64,000 nt of DNA from Cloeon dipterum. Its lineage: Eukaryota > Arthropoda > Insecta > Ephemeroptera > Baetidae. Below, in pieces: positions 1 through 10,998 of this stretch. The notes beneath the pieces were generated by a model. The model was not told the origin of the DNA. It saw only the letters and a program-made list of their open reading frames with translations, and did not search any database. Location: the NCBI RefSeq assembly GCF_949628265.1, contig NC_088787.1:5818501-5882500 (forward strand), in the 5' to 3' direction. A program made the translations under genes and the position numbers. Each line of letters opens with the position of its first letter. Positions within the stretch are counted from its first letter, which is position 1.

Positions 1-585
1 CTATTGTCTTAATGATTCCCAATAAAATTTGTCACTTGAAATGGAGGTTCATCACAAAATCCAAATGTCTCAAAATAAGAAAGCAGTAAAGCACCAAATA
101 ATTTCAGGTCAGCTTTGGAAGTACAGTCATTTCAGATGAATCTATTAAGTGCTCGTATACCTTTAGTCAGCGCCAATATAGCGCACAGTTTAAAAAGCAT
201 CACATTTAATTCCCCTGAATGTTCAAAAATAATTTCGTTAGGTGGCAAAAATGATTAACATTGAAAAACATCTAGTTAAATGGCCAAATAATTACAGCAC
301 TCAAAATTATTGTCAAATGGTTTAGTTTGAATATTATTTCTTGCCTTCTCTGATATATGACCGCGTATTTATTAAACTCTCTCAAAAGATAATATCTAAA
401 TATTTTAATTTAAAAAGCTTGGTTTCCTCTATTTCAAAATCTTAAAACACCACGTCTTGGCTGCTCCCCTATCGAACCTTCCCGCGCGCGTCTCCCAAAG
501 GGGAGGCAATGGGAGTACAGCGACGAGATCTCACCACCAGCCACCTGCTGAGGCAGGGCTACAGTTTTGTTTACAAGGCATAAAC
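1..585. other. AT-rich left edge, possible promoter/5' UTR of the next gene
   Basis: No recognisable coding exon before about 586. The stretch is AT-rich until about 450, then becomes GC-richer (450-585). That change suits a promoter or 5' UTR for the candidate gene starting at 586. A short upstream reading frame of 24 codons begins at about 509 and stops just before the proposed start codon. No TATA box was identified with confidence. Confidence 0.3.
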
Positions 586-1788
586 ATGCTGCGGTTCTTG
601 AGGTGAGTTTTTTTTTCATTTTATTGAACTGTTGGCTCGCATTGCTAGAAAGTGTCAAAGCAATGAGAGGTATTTGAGCAGTTCGGGGATCTAATGCTGG
701 CTACTCAATGTCAGAAATGGCAAAAAGTGGTTAGTTTAGTGACTCGAAATGCTCAAATTGCTCAACGGGCTGGGAGGCGCACCGGCGCCGACTCGCTACT
801 TGCTGGTTTTTCGCACCTTTCCAGCGGCTTTAGGGACAAATAATGTCTGGCGTTTCAATTAAAGACCTCGGTGCGGGGAGCCGAAAAGATGGCTACATTG
901 GGCCCAAGCTCTTATGCGACCACTCAGGCAACATGTTATCCTCCGCCCATCGGCGGTGTTTTTGGATGCTGTGCAGAGGTTCTAATAAAAACACTCTTCG
1001 ATTCTTTTATTTGGCAGGAATAGGGTATTTAAAGCCAGCCGGAGGCTACAGTGGACGCACGAAAGGCTCAGCATTTTGTACCATAAAGAGAGCTTGAGCG
1101 AAAGTACCATACGAAGGATCCTCAATTACATCATCGAGGGAAAGGTTAGCGTGCAGGAGCTCAAGATATTGCGTGAGTATATTTCAAAGCTTATACTAAG
1201 TTGATTGCGGAAAATCGAGGTTAATAGGTAAAACGGACAAAAGCAACTCATTCTTTTTGCTTTTAAATAATGTACTTTTCATATTTTCTAAAAGAGCAGC
1301 CAACGGAAAGGAGCAAACCAGCCCGTTGAGCAATTTGAGCATTTCGAGTCACTAACAAACTATCCACTTTTTGCCATTTCTGACATTGGGTAGCCAGTAT
1401 TAGATCTCCCAACTGCTCAAATCCCTCCCGCATTACTTTGACACTCCTGAGAATGCCTTAACAATGCGAGCCAACGCGCGATGAAATTCAGGAAAAGCAT
1501 CTTTATTAAGGGCGTTGATCGCATTTTCTAAATTTCGTTGCTCCAACCCCAATCCCTTAAATGTTCAACTTTTGTATAGTTTGCACTTTTTAAAAATAAA
1601 TCATTTTGAATTTTAGCTTACATGTTTAAATCGAAAGTTATGCCCTTTAGAGTTAATTTTCTTTCAACTTAGGTTTATAATCAGGAGCTGTGGCCGTTAG
1701 AAGAATTTCTTATAGAAAAATTCCGTTTTTTTCATTTGGCCCACATGTTTTGGCTCTACACTGGCTTTATAGAAAACGGTCCATATAA
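586..1788 (+). CDS. Unrecognised small protein, possibly mitochondrial (candidate gene, 3 exons)
   Basis: I do not recognise this protein. Exon 1 (586-602) encodes MLRFLR and ends at a strong donor (AG|GTGAGT). Exon 2 (1018-1172) follows an acceptor TTTATTTGGCAG, keeps the frame across the junction, and encodes a basic, helical-looking stretch with the core SLSESTIRRILNYIIEGKVS, ending at C|GTGAGT. A tentative exon 3 (1685-1788) keeps the phase and ends in TAA, giving 91 residues in total, but its acceptor is weak. The N-terminus is rich in Arg and Leu without acidic residues (MLRFLRNRVFKASRR), which resembles a mitochondrial targeting peptide; this is inference. Exons 1 and 2 support each other by phase. 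Exon 3 may be wrong, and the true gene may be longer. Inverted repeat arms lie in both introns. Confidence 0.4.
631..1475. repeat. Inverted repeat arms flanking an exon
   Basis: Arm 1 spans about 631-775 and arm 2 about 1319-1475. Arm 2 is the reverse complement of arm 1, with shared blocks such as GTTGGCTCGCATTG, CAATGTCAGAAATGGCAAAA and TGAGCAATTTGAGCATTTCG (opposite sense). By eye the arms look about 85-90% identical. They could be two oppositely inserted copies of one short element, or the ends of one foldback element of about 845 bp. I found no target site duplication at the outer edges. Confidence 0.75.
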
Positions 1789-3062
1789 ACAGATAATTTT
1801 TTGTGGAATCTAATACAACATCTCTACGTTGTGCAACAAACAAATCTGCACCGCGTTACAACAAACTCCAGATTTTGTTCGATTTAAGAAAAAGTTAACG
1901 GTTTGACTGAGTTTTTACGCTCTTCTGATTTCCAAATTTTTCGAAAATTTGCGGTAAAATTTTAGCCATCTCACTTTAAAATATTGTTAATAAATAACAT
2001 GGATGTTAAAAAGATTTTCCGAAAAAAAATCATTAATATGTAGTTTTCTTAAAATACCTAATTTTACATATACATATTCCTTCGATTTTTACCGAATTAT
2101 TCCCTTCAGACAAGTATGGAATTTTCGACGCGTTAAATAACGTCAAGAATTTTCGCTATAAATGTATTTGCATTTAATTAACGGTTCTACCTTCTTCGCG
2201 AATTTTCCGAATTAAATGTCTATCAAGAAGGTTATTAATGTTTGCTCGCACTAAACGAAATCACATAATTCTGAGAGATAATCGCAAAAACGGGAAGCAA
2301 AAAGTCAAGTGAGAAAAGCATGCTGGTGTTCGATTTCCCGCGCGAAAAGGAAAGAATTCTGTACTCACTTCGAATCCGGTTGAGTCCATCAAACTGTCCA
2401 CGATATTCTGCGCCCACAGATGTCCACAAACACTGCACCATAATCCTCACAGTTCGTAAACAAATAGACCGCTTTGAAAACAATGCCGGCCAAACGCACA
2501 GGCCACAGGCCAGCTGACAAGGACAAGAACAAAAGCTAAGGGGGAAGAGGGGAGAGAAACGCCTGCTATTTGTGGCGTTAGTGCAATTAATTCTCTATTG
2601 AAATTCGTGAAATTCAAACAATTCTTGACGCTGATGGGCTGGCTGAGAGTAGACGAATCCTTTTTTCCTTTCTTTTATTTGTTTTTAAGACGTATTGTAT
2701 GTATGTACAATTTAAAATCATGGGAAAAGTTCACTAAGAAGTATTGAAATCAATGCTTTTTTAGAGAAATTAATCTCCATTTTAACTTGAAATTTTTAAT
2801 TCCGGTTTTATTAATTGCCACATAATTTTAAAATTTTCGGGATTTCAGACCGATTTTCTTGAAAAATCCCAGAAGCGTATTATAGTTTCAACTCCGGAAG
2901 CAAAGGAGGGTTATACGTAGTAGTTAACAAAAACACAACAAGATTTTTATAAGAAATAAAATCGACATCATTTTGTACTTTTATTATGTTCGTTCTGGCT
3001 ATAAAAATTATTAAATTATTAAAAAATTAAGATGAGATATTTAAATTCTCTGTATGTGTACT
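1789..3062. other. Intergenic region with one orphan exon-like segment
   Basis: AT-rich, mostly without coding signal. One minus-strand segment (2369-2441) reads as a start exon, MVQCLWTSVGAEYRGQF and onward, and ends at a consensus donor GTGAGTAC. I could not find a following exon in phase, so it is not called as a gene. The poly(A) signal of the ammonium transporter lies near 2980. Confidence 0.4.
2980..2985 (-). terminator. Poly(A) signal AATAAA of the Amt gene
   Basis: AATAAA on the minus strand about 78 nt past the Amt stop codon; the expected position for a short 3' UTR. Confidence 0.5.
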
Positions 3063-6000
3063 TCATTCTTCGTTGTTGAAGGCACGATTCGAGTAGCTAC
3101 CTTCAGGGTTCTTTCCTGAAACTAAAATCAGTATAAAATTCAAAATCAAATTACCAACAAAATTCCCAACCTGTGCCTCCATGCCAGGGTGGACCAGGGT
3201 ATGCCGGCTCGGCGTGCTTGCTCAGGTCCATGCCCTCCAGCTCCTCCTGCTGCGACACCCTGAGCAGGTCGGCCTTCCGCAGAGCGCCAAATAGCAGCAG
3301 GCAGGCGCCGCCCGACCACAAGGCGATGCCCGCCGCGCCTGCCAGGTTGCACGCCACCAGGCGGCCGGCGGCTCCCAGGTCGCCGGCCACCAGGGTGTCC
3401 GACCTGAGGAGGGCTCCTCCCACCAGGCCCCACACCCCGCCGCCTCCGTGCACTGCTACTGCGTCCAGAGGATCGTCAACTGCAAAATAAATTAATTTTA
3501 ATTTGTATTTTATTGATTTTTAAAATTTTTAATGCATTTATTTAAATCTAATTAGAAAAAATACAATTTGATTTGTCCATAGACCTTCCCTAATGAACTA
3601 AAGGGTTAAGAAAGTGCCTACCCCACCCCTATGATCTCTAATGGTGATGGAAAAATCGCGAAATGTGGCTCGGGGACTGATTTCAGGGTTGGGTACCCTG
3701 AAAAAGGTCGTCAGGGTAATTCAGATGATAGGGCTCGGCAAGACTTTTCATTTAAGGCTTTGTGACTTAAATTCCAACTATCCGTCTAATTATTATAAAA
3801 TTAAAACCATGTTCCAGACTCCGAGTATGTTTTTGCAGAGCGCTTAAAAAATAATTTTCCTTTTAATGACAGATTTTCTTCAAAATCCTGCAAAATAATG
3901 TTCATTTGAAACCTCTCCGAGACGACTAATCGGCATTACCAGGGAAACCTCGGGTCTTGGTGAAAGAATTTTCAAAAATTTTGGGCTTTTTATAAATTCA
4001 GACATTAAAAAAATCGTGAAAATTCGAAATATGATCAGATTTTGAGAAACTGAACACGGGGGTTCGTACCCCATAAAGGGGCATCGACTGGTACAAAAAT
4101 CATCGCCGTAGGGCCCACAGGGCCGCAGCTGGGCCCCAAAAACAAAAATTGTGTCATGTCCAGTTCACGTTTTTTCACATTAAAAAATTAATAACTAGGC
4201 TCCTATAAGCCGTACAGTTATAAACCAATGTTGGTTGGACTCGTGATAAAATTCTGCGTGGAATAGACCCAGAAGCGGGGCCCATGCGCCCCCACTGCGC
4301 AAAAAACCCAAATATCTGCAAACGTAATTTTTCTAATTTTTTATTATTAATTCACCGATGGGCAGTAGGGTGTTTGTGACTTTATTTTCCTTAGTTTGGC
4401 ACCGAGAGGCGTTGACTGGCCGAGTTTCGTGTTGAAATTTGATAACGGTGGCTCAAAATCAGTAAAATAAGCAGTTTCCTTTAAACTATCATAAAAACAC
4501 ACGTTTATACCTTTGAGAGCTATCAGGGTACGGCTGACAAAGCAAAAGACTGGACCTGCAACGGCGCCAACGATCAGGGCTGCCCACATCTGCAGCTGGT
4601 CTGCACACGCACATACCGACACCTGCAAAATTATTTTTGTTTTAATTTAAAAAAAAAATAGTTTTCAAAATTATTAAAAAAAAAATGACCGTGCATATTT
4701 ATTTTATCGGGCGCGCAAGGGCATTTTAAGCATACCATGCCCGTGAGTGCTCCATTGAGCGAGTTGAGGAAACTCCAGTTGGCGGCCCGTCCGGCGAGTC
4801 CCGCCCTGGAGAGGGCCATGGTGACCAGAGCGCCGCCAGCGCCGCCAAGGGCCGTGTTGGCCAGCACCTTGGCCACCTGCTCGCCGTCGCCCGGCTGGGA
4901 AATGTGGCCCAGAGAGCCGCCGTTGAACGCCAGGAAGCCGGTGAACAGGATCATCCCTCCCACACCCACCAACTGAAAAAACAAAAATAGTCTAAATTAA
5001 AATAAAATTCATATATCCGTTTAAATAAATATTTGAACGTCTGTAAAATTATTTCTTAGGGTTATTTAATTCAATAATGAATAAATTATGTTATACAATT
5101 AATTAGACGAATTTAGAAGTAATGATTACTGGTGTGGAGTGTCCAGGGAGCTCGTTTTCCTTGGCGTCAAAGCGTCCGATCCTGGGTCCAAGCACGACGG
5201 CGCCAACGAGGGCGCAAACTCCGCCAAGAAGGTGCACCACGCCGCTTCCCGCAAAGTCCTGGTAGCCCAGAATGGACAGCCAGCCCTCTGGAGACCACGC
5301 CCAGTGCGAAACGATCGGATATAAAAATCCTGAAATTTAGAAAATTGTCAGTCACTTAAATTAATTTAAAAATAATAAATAATGTCGATAAATGTCTACA
5401 GATTTGTGAGACTTGCATAAAAAAATTAAAATTGGTTAGTAATTTATACCAATTTCTGACTTAAAATAAATTTAATTCAGATTTTTATGTAAAAAACTAT
5501 TTTACTGAAAAATAAATCACCTGAAATGACGGCGCTGTAGGCGAGGTAGGAGACAAAGCTGCACCTCTCAGCGACGGCGCCAGACACGATGGTGGCCGCC
5601 GTGGCCGCAAAGGTGAACTGGAAGAACCAGTGCGAGAAGAAGGCGCCGTTTGACAGTCCTCGTCCCGCAACGAAGTCCCACAAGCCCGTGAACGACGAGC
5701 CCGAGCCGAATGCCAGCGAGTAGCCAACCAACCAGTAACAAGTGCCGCTAATAACTGAAATCATAAAAATAATTTAACAACTTATTAAAAAGCTAGACTT
5801 ATTTTAATTTATCTAAAATCAAAAAATCATATATTTAAAATTTTGGCATATAACAAAAACATCTTTCTCACGCTGCTGGCGATTCCGCGAAGCCAAAATT
5901 TCGCCGAGGAAAGTTATGTTTCGGTCTTCGGCGTATTAAAAACAATTAACCCTTTAATTCGTCGCAAAGCAGCGACGCATAACGAGCCACACGCATGCAA

Positions 6001-6581
6001 CCTGTCAATCAAAATCACGCAGCCGGCAGGTCTTTGCCCCGCTTCTTTTCGACCTCATTAGAAGTTGAGGAAAAAGATTTTTCGCGCGAGCAGCATCTCG
6101 CTCTGTTCTAATGCGAATTTAATTAGCTCCCGAAAATAACAAAGCGCCTGTCAATAGATCCCGGCTTTCAACAAAAGATAATTTTTTTTTCGCGTTCACG
6201 ACCTCCTTTTCGAATCGCCTACTTTCTGTGGGGAAATTCACCGCTGATTAAATTCTTAGAAAAAGGTGTGGAATTGATAAAATGTATAAACTTACACATA
6301 TCCATCATGTTTTTCATCATAATGTTTGTTGCGTTCTTCGCCCTCACCGAGCCAACTTCCAAGCAGGCAAATCCGCATTGCATTACTGAAAAATGATTTA
6401 AAAATACAAATTATTACCAATTAAATTAATTAATACTATTTTTAAATTTTAACAAATAAAAATACTTACGGCAAATGATGATGGCGTTCGTAATGAGAAA
6501 AAAGTCATCGACGTTCCGTTTGAGGTCTTCGAGTGGGTCTCTCGTGGTGGCATTGCGGTCGTCCGCTCCGCTGACGTCCAT
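3063..6581 (-). CDS. Amt: Ammonium transporter (Amt family)
   Basis: Eight exons: 6470-6581, 6296-6385, 5521-5754, 5130-5329, 4736-4972, 4511-4622, 3171-3479 and 3063-3115. They join in frame to 1347 nt, or 448 residues, the usual size for the family. The protein is a polytopic plasma-membrane channel/transporter for ammonium. Visible family marks are the early block [17 protein letters not shown], the Amt signature [13 protein letters not shown] (pore His near residue 178), and VHGGGGVWG, which carries the second pore His near residue 339. Both twin-histidine positions are therefore intact. The start chosen is the first in-frame ATG after an upstream stop at 6720. The last exon is short (53 nt) and uses a weaker donor (CAG|GTTGGG); without it the frame would read on to a nearby TAA. 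The tail [15 protein letters not shown] is hydrophilic. It lies downstream of the VKOR gene on the same strand. Confidence 0.95.
4008..4177 (-). repeat. Dispersed repeat family 1, copy in an Amt intron
   Basis: Reverse-complement copy of a repeat also seen at about 16925-17100, 17395-17590 and 27855-28045. It shares the GC-rich core GGGCCC-n-GCGGCCCT-n-GGGCCC, followed by a segment ending in CTCAAAATCTGATCA that aligns with the other copies. It lies in the Amt intron between 3480 and 4510. Confidence 0.6.
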
Positions 6582-7032
6582 CGCCCTGACTGCCTGTGCA
6601 CCTTCGACACCGACCTTTTCACTATCTGCCGCCCTGAGTAGCTCGCTATCCTGCTCAACCAAAAGCTGCGCGCGCCTTGCCTGCGCTTTTTCGAAATCGC
6701 GCTCTCGCCGCCGCCGCCGTCATTATAGTGTCATTAGCAAAAAATTGTTTCCTGCCAGCTCATGATGGTCAAACTAATTTTGATCTGCGCCACTCGAATT
6801 GAGAAGAATTTTTATATTTAAAATTAAATTATCTAAAACAAAATACAAAAGAGAAAAAGGTAATTTTTTTCCTCTATTTATTTTAATTTAAAGAGGGAAG
6901 AATTATTTTGGTTTTAATTAATTAGGCAAAATTAGGTAATTTAGACGGATATCCTTCATCCTTCGCATGCAAATTGCGTAATTCAAGGTCGAGTGGACAA
7001 TAAGAAAATTAAATTTGCCATGCGATGCAAAT

Positions 7033-7038
7033 TTTATT
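7033..7038 (-). terminator. Poly(A) signal AATAAA of the VKOR gene
   Basis: AATAAA on the minus strand about 200 nt past the VKOR stop; the nearest good match. Confidence 0.4.
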
Positions 7039-7235
7039 CAATTACAAACATTGAGCCCCTGAATTGACGAAACAGTCTCACAAAAATGCAACGTAAAAAT
7101 ATAACCGTCAACAAAACAATAAATCTGGTAAAAAGTACAAAAATATCAGTTTGTCACATTAAAAATAAGGAACTGTGACTCGGAAAAAAGGAGTTTGTGA
7201 CTAAAAACGTAAACGACGCCCTCGTTTAAATATTT

Positions 7236-7863
7236 CTATTTGACCTTTTTGGTTCGCTTGCTGGCGGAGTTTTTCAGCTGGTTGTACTTTTGGGTGCAGG
7301 CAATGAGCAGGACGAAATTGACAACGTAGGTCGTCACGCAGACGATGCAGAAGTCCTGCAGCACAAAGTAGAGGATGCAGCCCAGGTAGATGGAGCCGAT
7401 GTTGGCCAACACGCACTGACACACCTGGATCAGGCTCAGGGTCAGGCTTGTCGGGCTCAGAGCTGATAAAAATAATAAATTAAAAAAAATACACAGGCAG
7501 ATTGAACGGGAAATTTTCCTTACAGAAGAGAAAAATGCTGGAGTACATGACGAGTCCGTAAACAGGATTAGGGACGTTGAACGCCGAGTCTTCCCCCGCG
7601 ATGAGTCTTACGAGGCCGAACCCCTTTCCATACCTACAAATTTTCAATTATAAACATCTCCATCCCTCAAAATAATTCTATCATTCGTACTCGGAGGTGA
7701 AGACCTTGGTGCAGCTGATGTGCTCGTTGATGTCGCACATGGCCTCGTAACTCGAGTCGAGCTCCTTTTTAGTCTCCACGACGTACGTGTAGACGCAGAG
7801 GACGACTCCGACGGCCGCCAACGCCATCACCACGCGGTTCAGCTGCTTGATCGAGGGCGCCAT
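7236..7863 (-). CDS. Vitamin K epoxide reductase complex subunit 1 homologue (VKOR)
   Basis: Three exons (7691-7863, 7524-7633, 7236-7462) join to 510 nt, or 169 residues. VKOR is an ER-membrane thiol redox enzyme that reduces vitamin K epoxide/quinone and passes electrons through cysteine pairs. The shuttle cysteines are Cys43 and Cys51 in MCDINEHISCTKVF. The catalytic CXXC is CIVC at residues 133-136 in the last long membrane segment, followed by TTYV, equivalent to the TYA motif of vertebrate enzymes with Val in place of Ala. The loop GKGFGLVRLIAGEDS matches the family. Several hydrophobic segments fit a four-helix fold, and the C-terminus is lysine-rich. The upstream POT gene on the same strand ends only about 205 nt before this start codon. 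Confidence 0.95.
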
Positions 7864-7908
7864 ACTGAAACACAACGACACACCGGCAAATTCAGCGAAA
7901 AACCCTAT

Positions 7909-7914
7909 TTTATT
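7909..7914 (-). terminator. Poly(A) signal AATAAA of the POT gene
   Basis: AATAAA on the minus strand about 155 nt past the POT stop and only 46 nt before the VKOR ATG, so the POT 3' end abuts the VKOR 5' end. Confidence 0.5.
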
Positions 7915-8068
7915 CAATCATTTCGGCGAGGGGTCTTTATGTGAAATGAAACATATGGTAATAAGTACGAAATCTATTCTTATCAGTTCAGATAACACAC
8001 AATGCATCGATAATATATTCTTATATTTGTTCTTAAAATTACAACGACGTCTGTCTCGGGCGGGATGA

Positions 8069-10998
8069 TTAATCTTCTTTGTTAGCGCTCCTGATACTGT
8101 CTCGGTGTTGGTTATCGCCGCTTGGTTGCTCTTCTTCGGTAGCAATCGACACATATTCATAGCCCCAAGCCTGAATGAACAGGATTATCATGCCGATGAA
8201 CATCAATCCGGCAAACAATACAAACTCCCACATCTAGATAACAATAATGTCGGATTAGCTCAAATCGATAGGGCAGAAAATAATATTTTTACTTGATCTT
8301 CAAAGATCTTGGCCTCGGCCACGAAAATGACGACCAAGTTTCCGACGGCGACGGCCACGTACCAACCAGCGAGCATGACAGATTTCATAGTTAGAGGAGC
8401 CTGGAAGATTTAATTGAGTAAAAAAGCCACGAAATTAGTTTCAGAGGCGAACCTGTGTAAATGCAAATTCGAGACCAGTGACCGAAAACAAAATTTCACC
8501 AAAGGTCATCACAAAGTACTGTGGAATCAGCCACATCATGTGGACATTGTTTGGAGGTGTAATTTGTTTCTGGCTGATGATACTGCCATCCTCGTCCAAC
8601 AAAAAGGTGTAGACTCCTCCATTTCGGATGGAGTATTTGTTTGGAAGGTCCACACCGTTCAGAGAAACCGTGTACCTGCAAAGAATTGTAAAGTAAACTT
8701 CTAATAAATTAATAAATCGCATTACTCAGCGGGATCCAGATCTTCCACTCCAGAAGCAATTATAGTATGATTCACGGTAAATTCTTTAACTTTCGAGCCT
8801 GACGCGAACTTGACAATGTTGTCTCCTGCATTCTGGGGGTCTACAACAACTCTGCAATACGAATTCTATGCAAATTGTGTTAAATTTAGAATTTTGGGAC
8901 CATACCTGACTTTGCCCTTGGTGTTTTCCGACTTTTCAGGAGAATCGAATAACCGTTCTGTGATCTTAATTTGAGTTGAAGCACCGATTCCATTGTGAAG
9001 AACGTAACTTTGGGACTGTAAGGCATATAAAACTGTAATTTTGTCTCAACGCACGCAACAAAGACTTACGACTTCCTCTTCCAAAGAGATACGGAATGTC
9101 CTGTTGTTAATTCCAACGCAGTCATTGCCCACGTTCAACGTGAAATCAAACTTTTCCTTTGCCGATAAGTAGAGGTTCTCCCACATGCCCAGATATTCGA
9201 TTGTACTGTCAGGGATAAGCCGATTGCCAGCATCGTCCAAAGCGGAAATAACGACGGGGCAGTTGTTGATGGTGTTGAAAATCCTGAGTTGCGCCTCGCC
9301 CGCCGAGGGAATGATGGCTGTTGACGGCTTGATGAACAGCTCAACGATGGCGGACATGATGAAGGCCACGCCGGCCATGGTTCCGCCCACGTACATTTTG
9401 GTCAGCGGCTTCTGCAGGATGTTGAGTTTCTTGCACAGAGGATAAAAGACCGTCTCGAAAAGCGGGATCATCACCACAATCATCAGAGGATTGACCACCT
9501 GCATCTGGTCAGGCTTGACGGTGAAGCCGCCCAGGTCACCGTCCATCCTGGTCGCCTGGAAGGTCCAGCGAGAACCCTGCTGATCGTAAAGGGCCCAGAA
9601 AATGGGCACCGTGAGGAACTTGGCAAGAACCCTGAGGGCGAGCTTGACGTCATGGACCATTTTCTTGCCGTACTTTTCCTCAGCATGGTCCAGCCAGTGC
9701 TCCTTCTTTTCTCCCTTGCGGTTTCTGATCCTCATCTTGATTCCGTGCTACAGAAATAATGCAACTTCGTCAAATAACCCTACCTTCTGACTAAAAACTA
9801 GTCTTACGCCAATGCACGCGCAAACATCAACGACGATGTTTCCACCAGGCTTCTTGCACTTGTACATGGGCTTGCCGACGACAAAGATGACTGCAACCAA
9901 AACGCGTGTTGACGAAACGGAATTTCAGGAATAAAATCACATACCCAGGGAAACGACCATGAGGATTGCAGGAACGCCAAAGGCCAAGGAGTAGCAGTCG
10001 TCCCTGCCGAAGCAGTTGACGTCCTCCCTGAGGATGGGCGTGAGGAAGGTGGACAACAGACTGCCGCCATTCACAGAGAGGTAGAAGATGGAGAAGTATT
10101 TCTGCAGCTGCTTCTCCTGTTCAGGAACGACGAACTGGTCGCCTCCAAAGGCGGACACGCACGGCTTGATTCCTCCCGTTCCGAGACCGATCAGCACCAA
10201 ACCCAGCCACGTGAACGCTCTGGATATTTAATGAGAGTTAATTTCTGGAGGAGGAAAGGAAATTAGACTCGTACTCAGGAGGCAAGAAGTTTGGAATGGC
10301 GGATAAGGAGATGAACACGCTGCCAAACGCGTAAACTATCGATAAGATCAGAATGGTTCTGGAATTAAGAGGAAAACCCTTGTTACAGCGGATGGTTTGC
10401 TTTTAGTGGGATTCCTACTTGAATCTGCCAAGCCAACTGTCAGCGATGATTGCCCCCAGCACTGGCGTGAAGTAACACAAAACGAGGAAGCCGTGGTACG
10501 CCGTCGTCGCCTGGTCCTCAGAGTACTTGAGCCACGCCACGAAGTACAGGGATAAAATTGCTAGTTTTATAAATTAATTTTAATATTGAATCGAATAAAT
10601 CAGTGGCGTCATTATTCGTAGAACAATTCAACAAAGCAACAAAGTTAAGCAGAACCACTGATAACGATTCAAGGCCCTTTTGTCCTTCGTGAAATTTCAA
10701 CTCACTTCGCATTCCATAGTAGCAGAAACGTTCGCAGAATTCGTTGGTAATGATGAAGAAAACCGATTTTGGGTACTTCAAAGGCTGCACGGGGAATATT
10801 GAACATTTTAAGTCAAATTTAAACTAATTTTTCACTCACAGGTCCAGTGTACGCCTCGACGTCCTTTTTCTCATCCTTTTTAGACTCAATGGCTACCGAT
10901 AACAGTGATAATTAGTCTCGAACAGCCTGCATAAATCAATAAAATAATATAATACATTTGATGGAGGCCACATCCGCCTTCTTCTCGTCGTCACTCAT
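8069..10998 (-). CDS. Proton-coupled oligopeptide transporter (SLC15/POT family)
   Basis: Thirteen exons: 10956-10998, 10840-10892, 10706-10784, 10419-10560, 10275-10358, 9945-10219, 9808-9890, 9070-9747, 8906-9015, 8726-8851, 8453-8675, 8293-8400 and 8069-8233. They join in frame to 2169 nt, or 722 residues, typical for animal PepT proteins. Family marks in order: NEFCERFCYYGMR with the ExxER proton-coupling motif, YHGFLVLCYFTPVLGAIIAD, the PTR2 signature GTGGIKPCVSAFGGDQF, and FSIFYLSVNGGSLLSTF. A large extracellular loop follows (roughly residues 390-600, with cysteines and N-glycosylation sites such as NNRT and NHT), as in insect and vertebrate PepT1/2. Then come the final helices (MWLIPQYFVMTFGEILFSVT and MWEFVLFAGLMFIGMIILF) and a charged tail. 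It imports di- and tripeptides across the plasma membrane. One exon uses a weak donor (CAG|GTTCGC). The start is the first ATG, preceded by a 5' UTR of unknown extent. Confidence 0.95.

Noticed and set aside
843-1097. 84-codon frame beginning MSGVSIKDLGAG
   Set aside because: It crosses the acceptor of the better-supported exon at 1018 in a different frame and has no domain.
3146-3170. Amt ending at the TAA after GWEFCW
   Set aside because: Splicing at CAG|GTTGGG to 3115 keeps the frame and gives a total that is an exact multiple of three with a hydrophilic tail. The read-through alternative would be short and is less likely, though not excluded.
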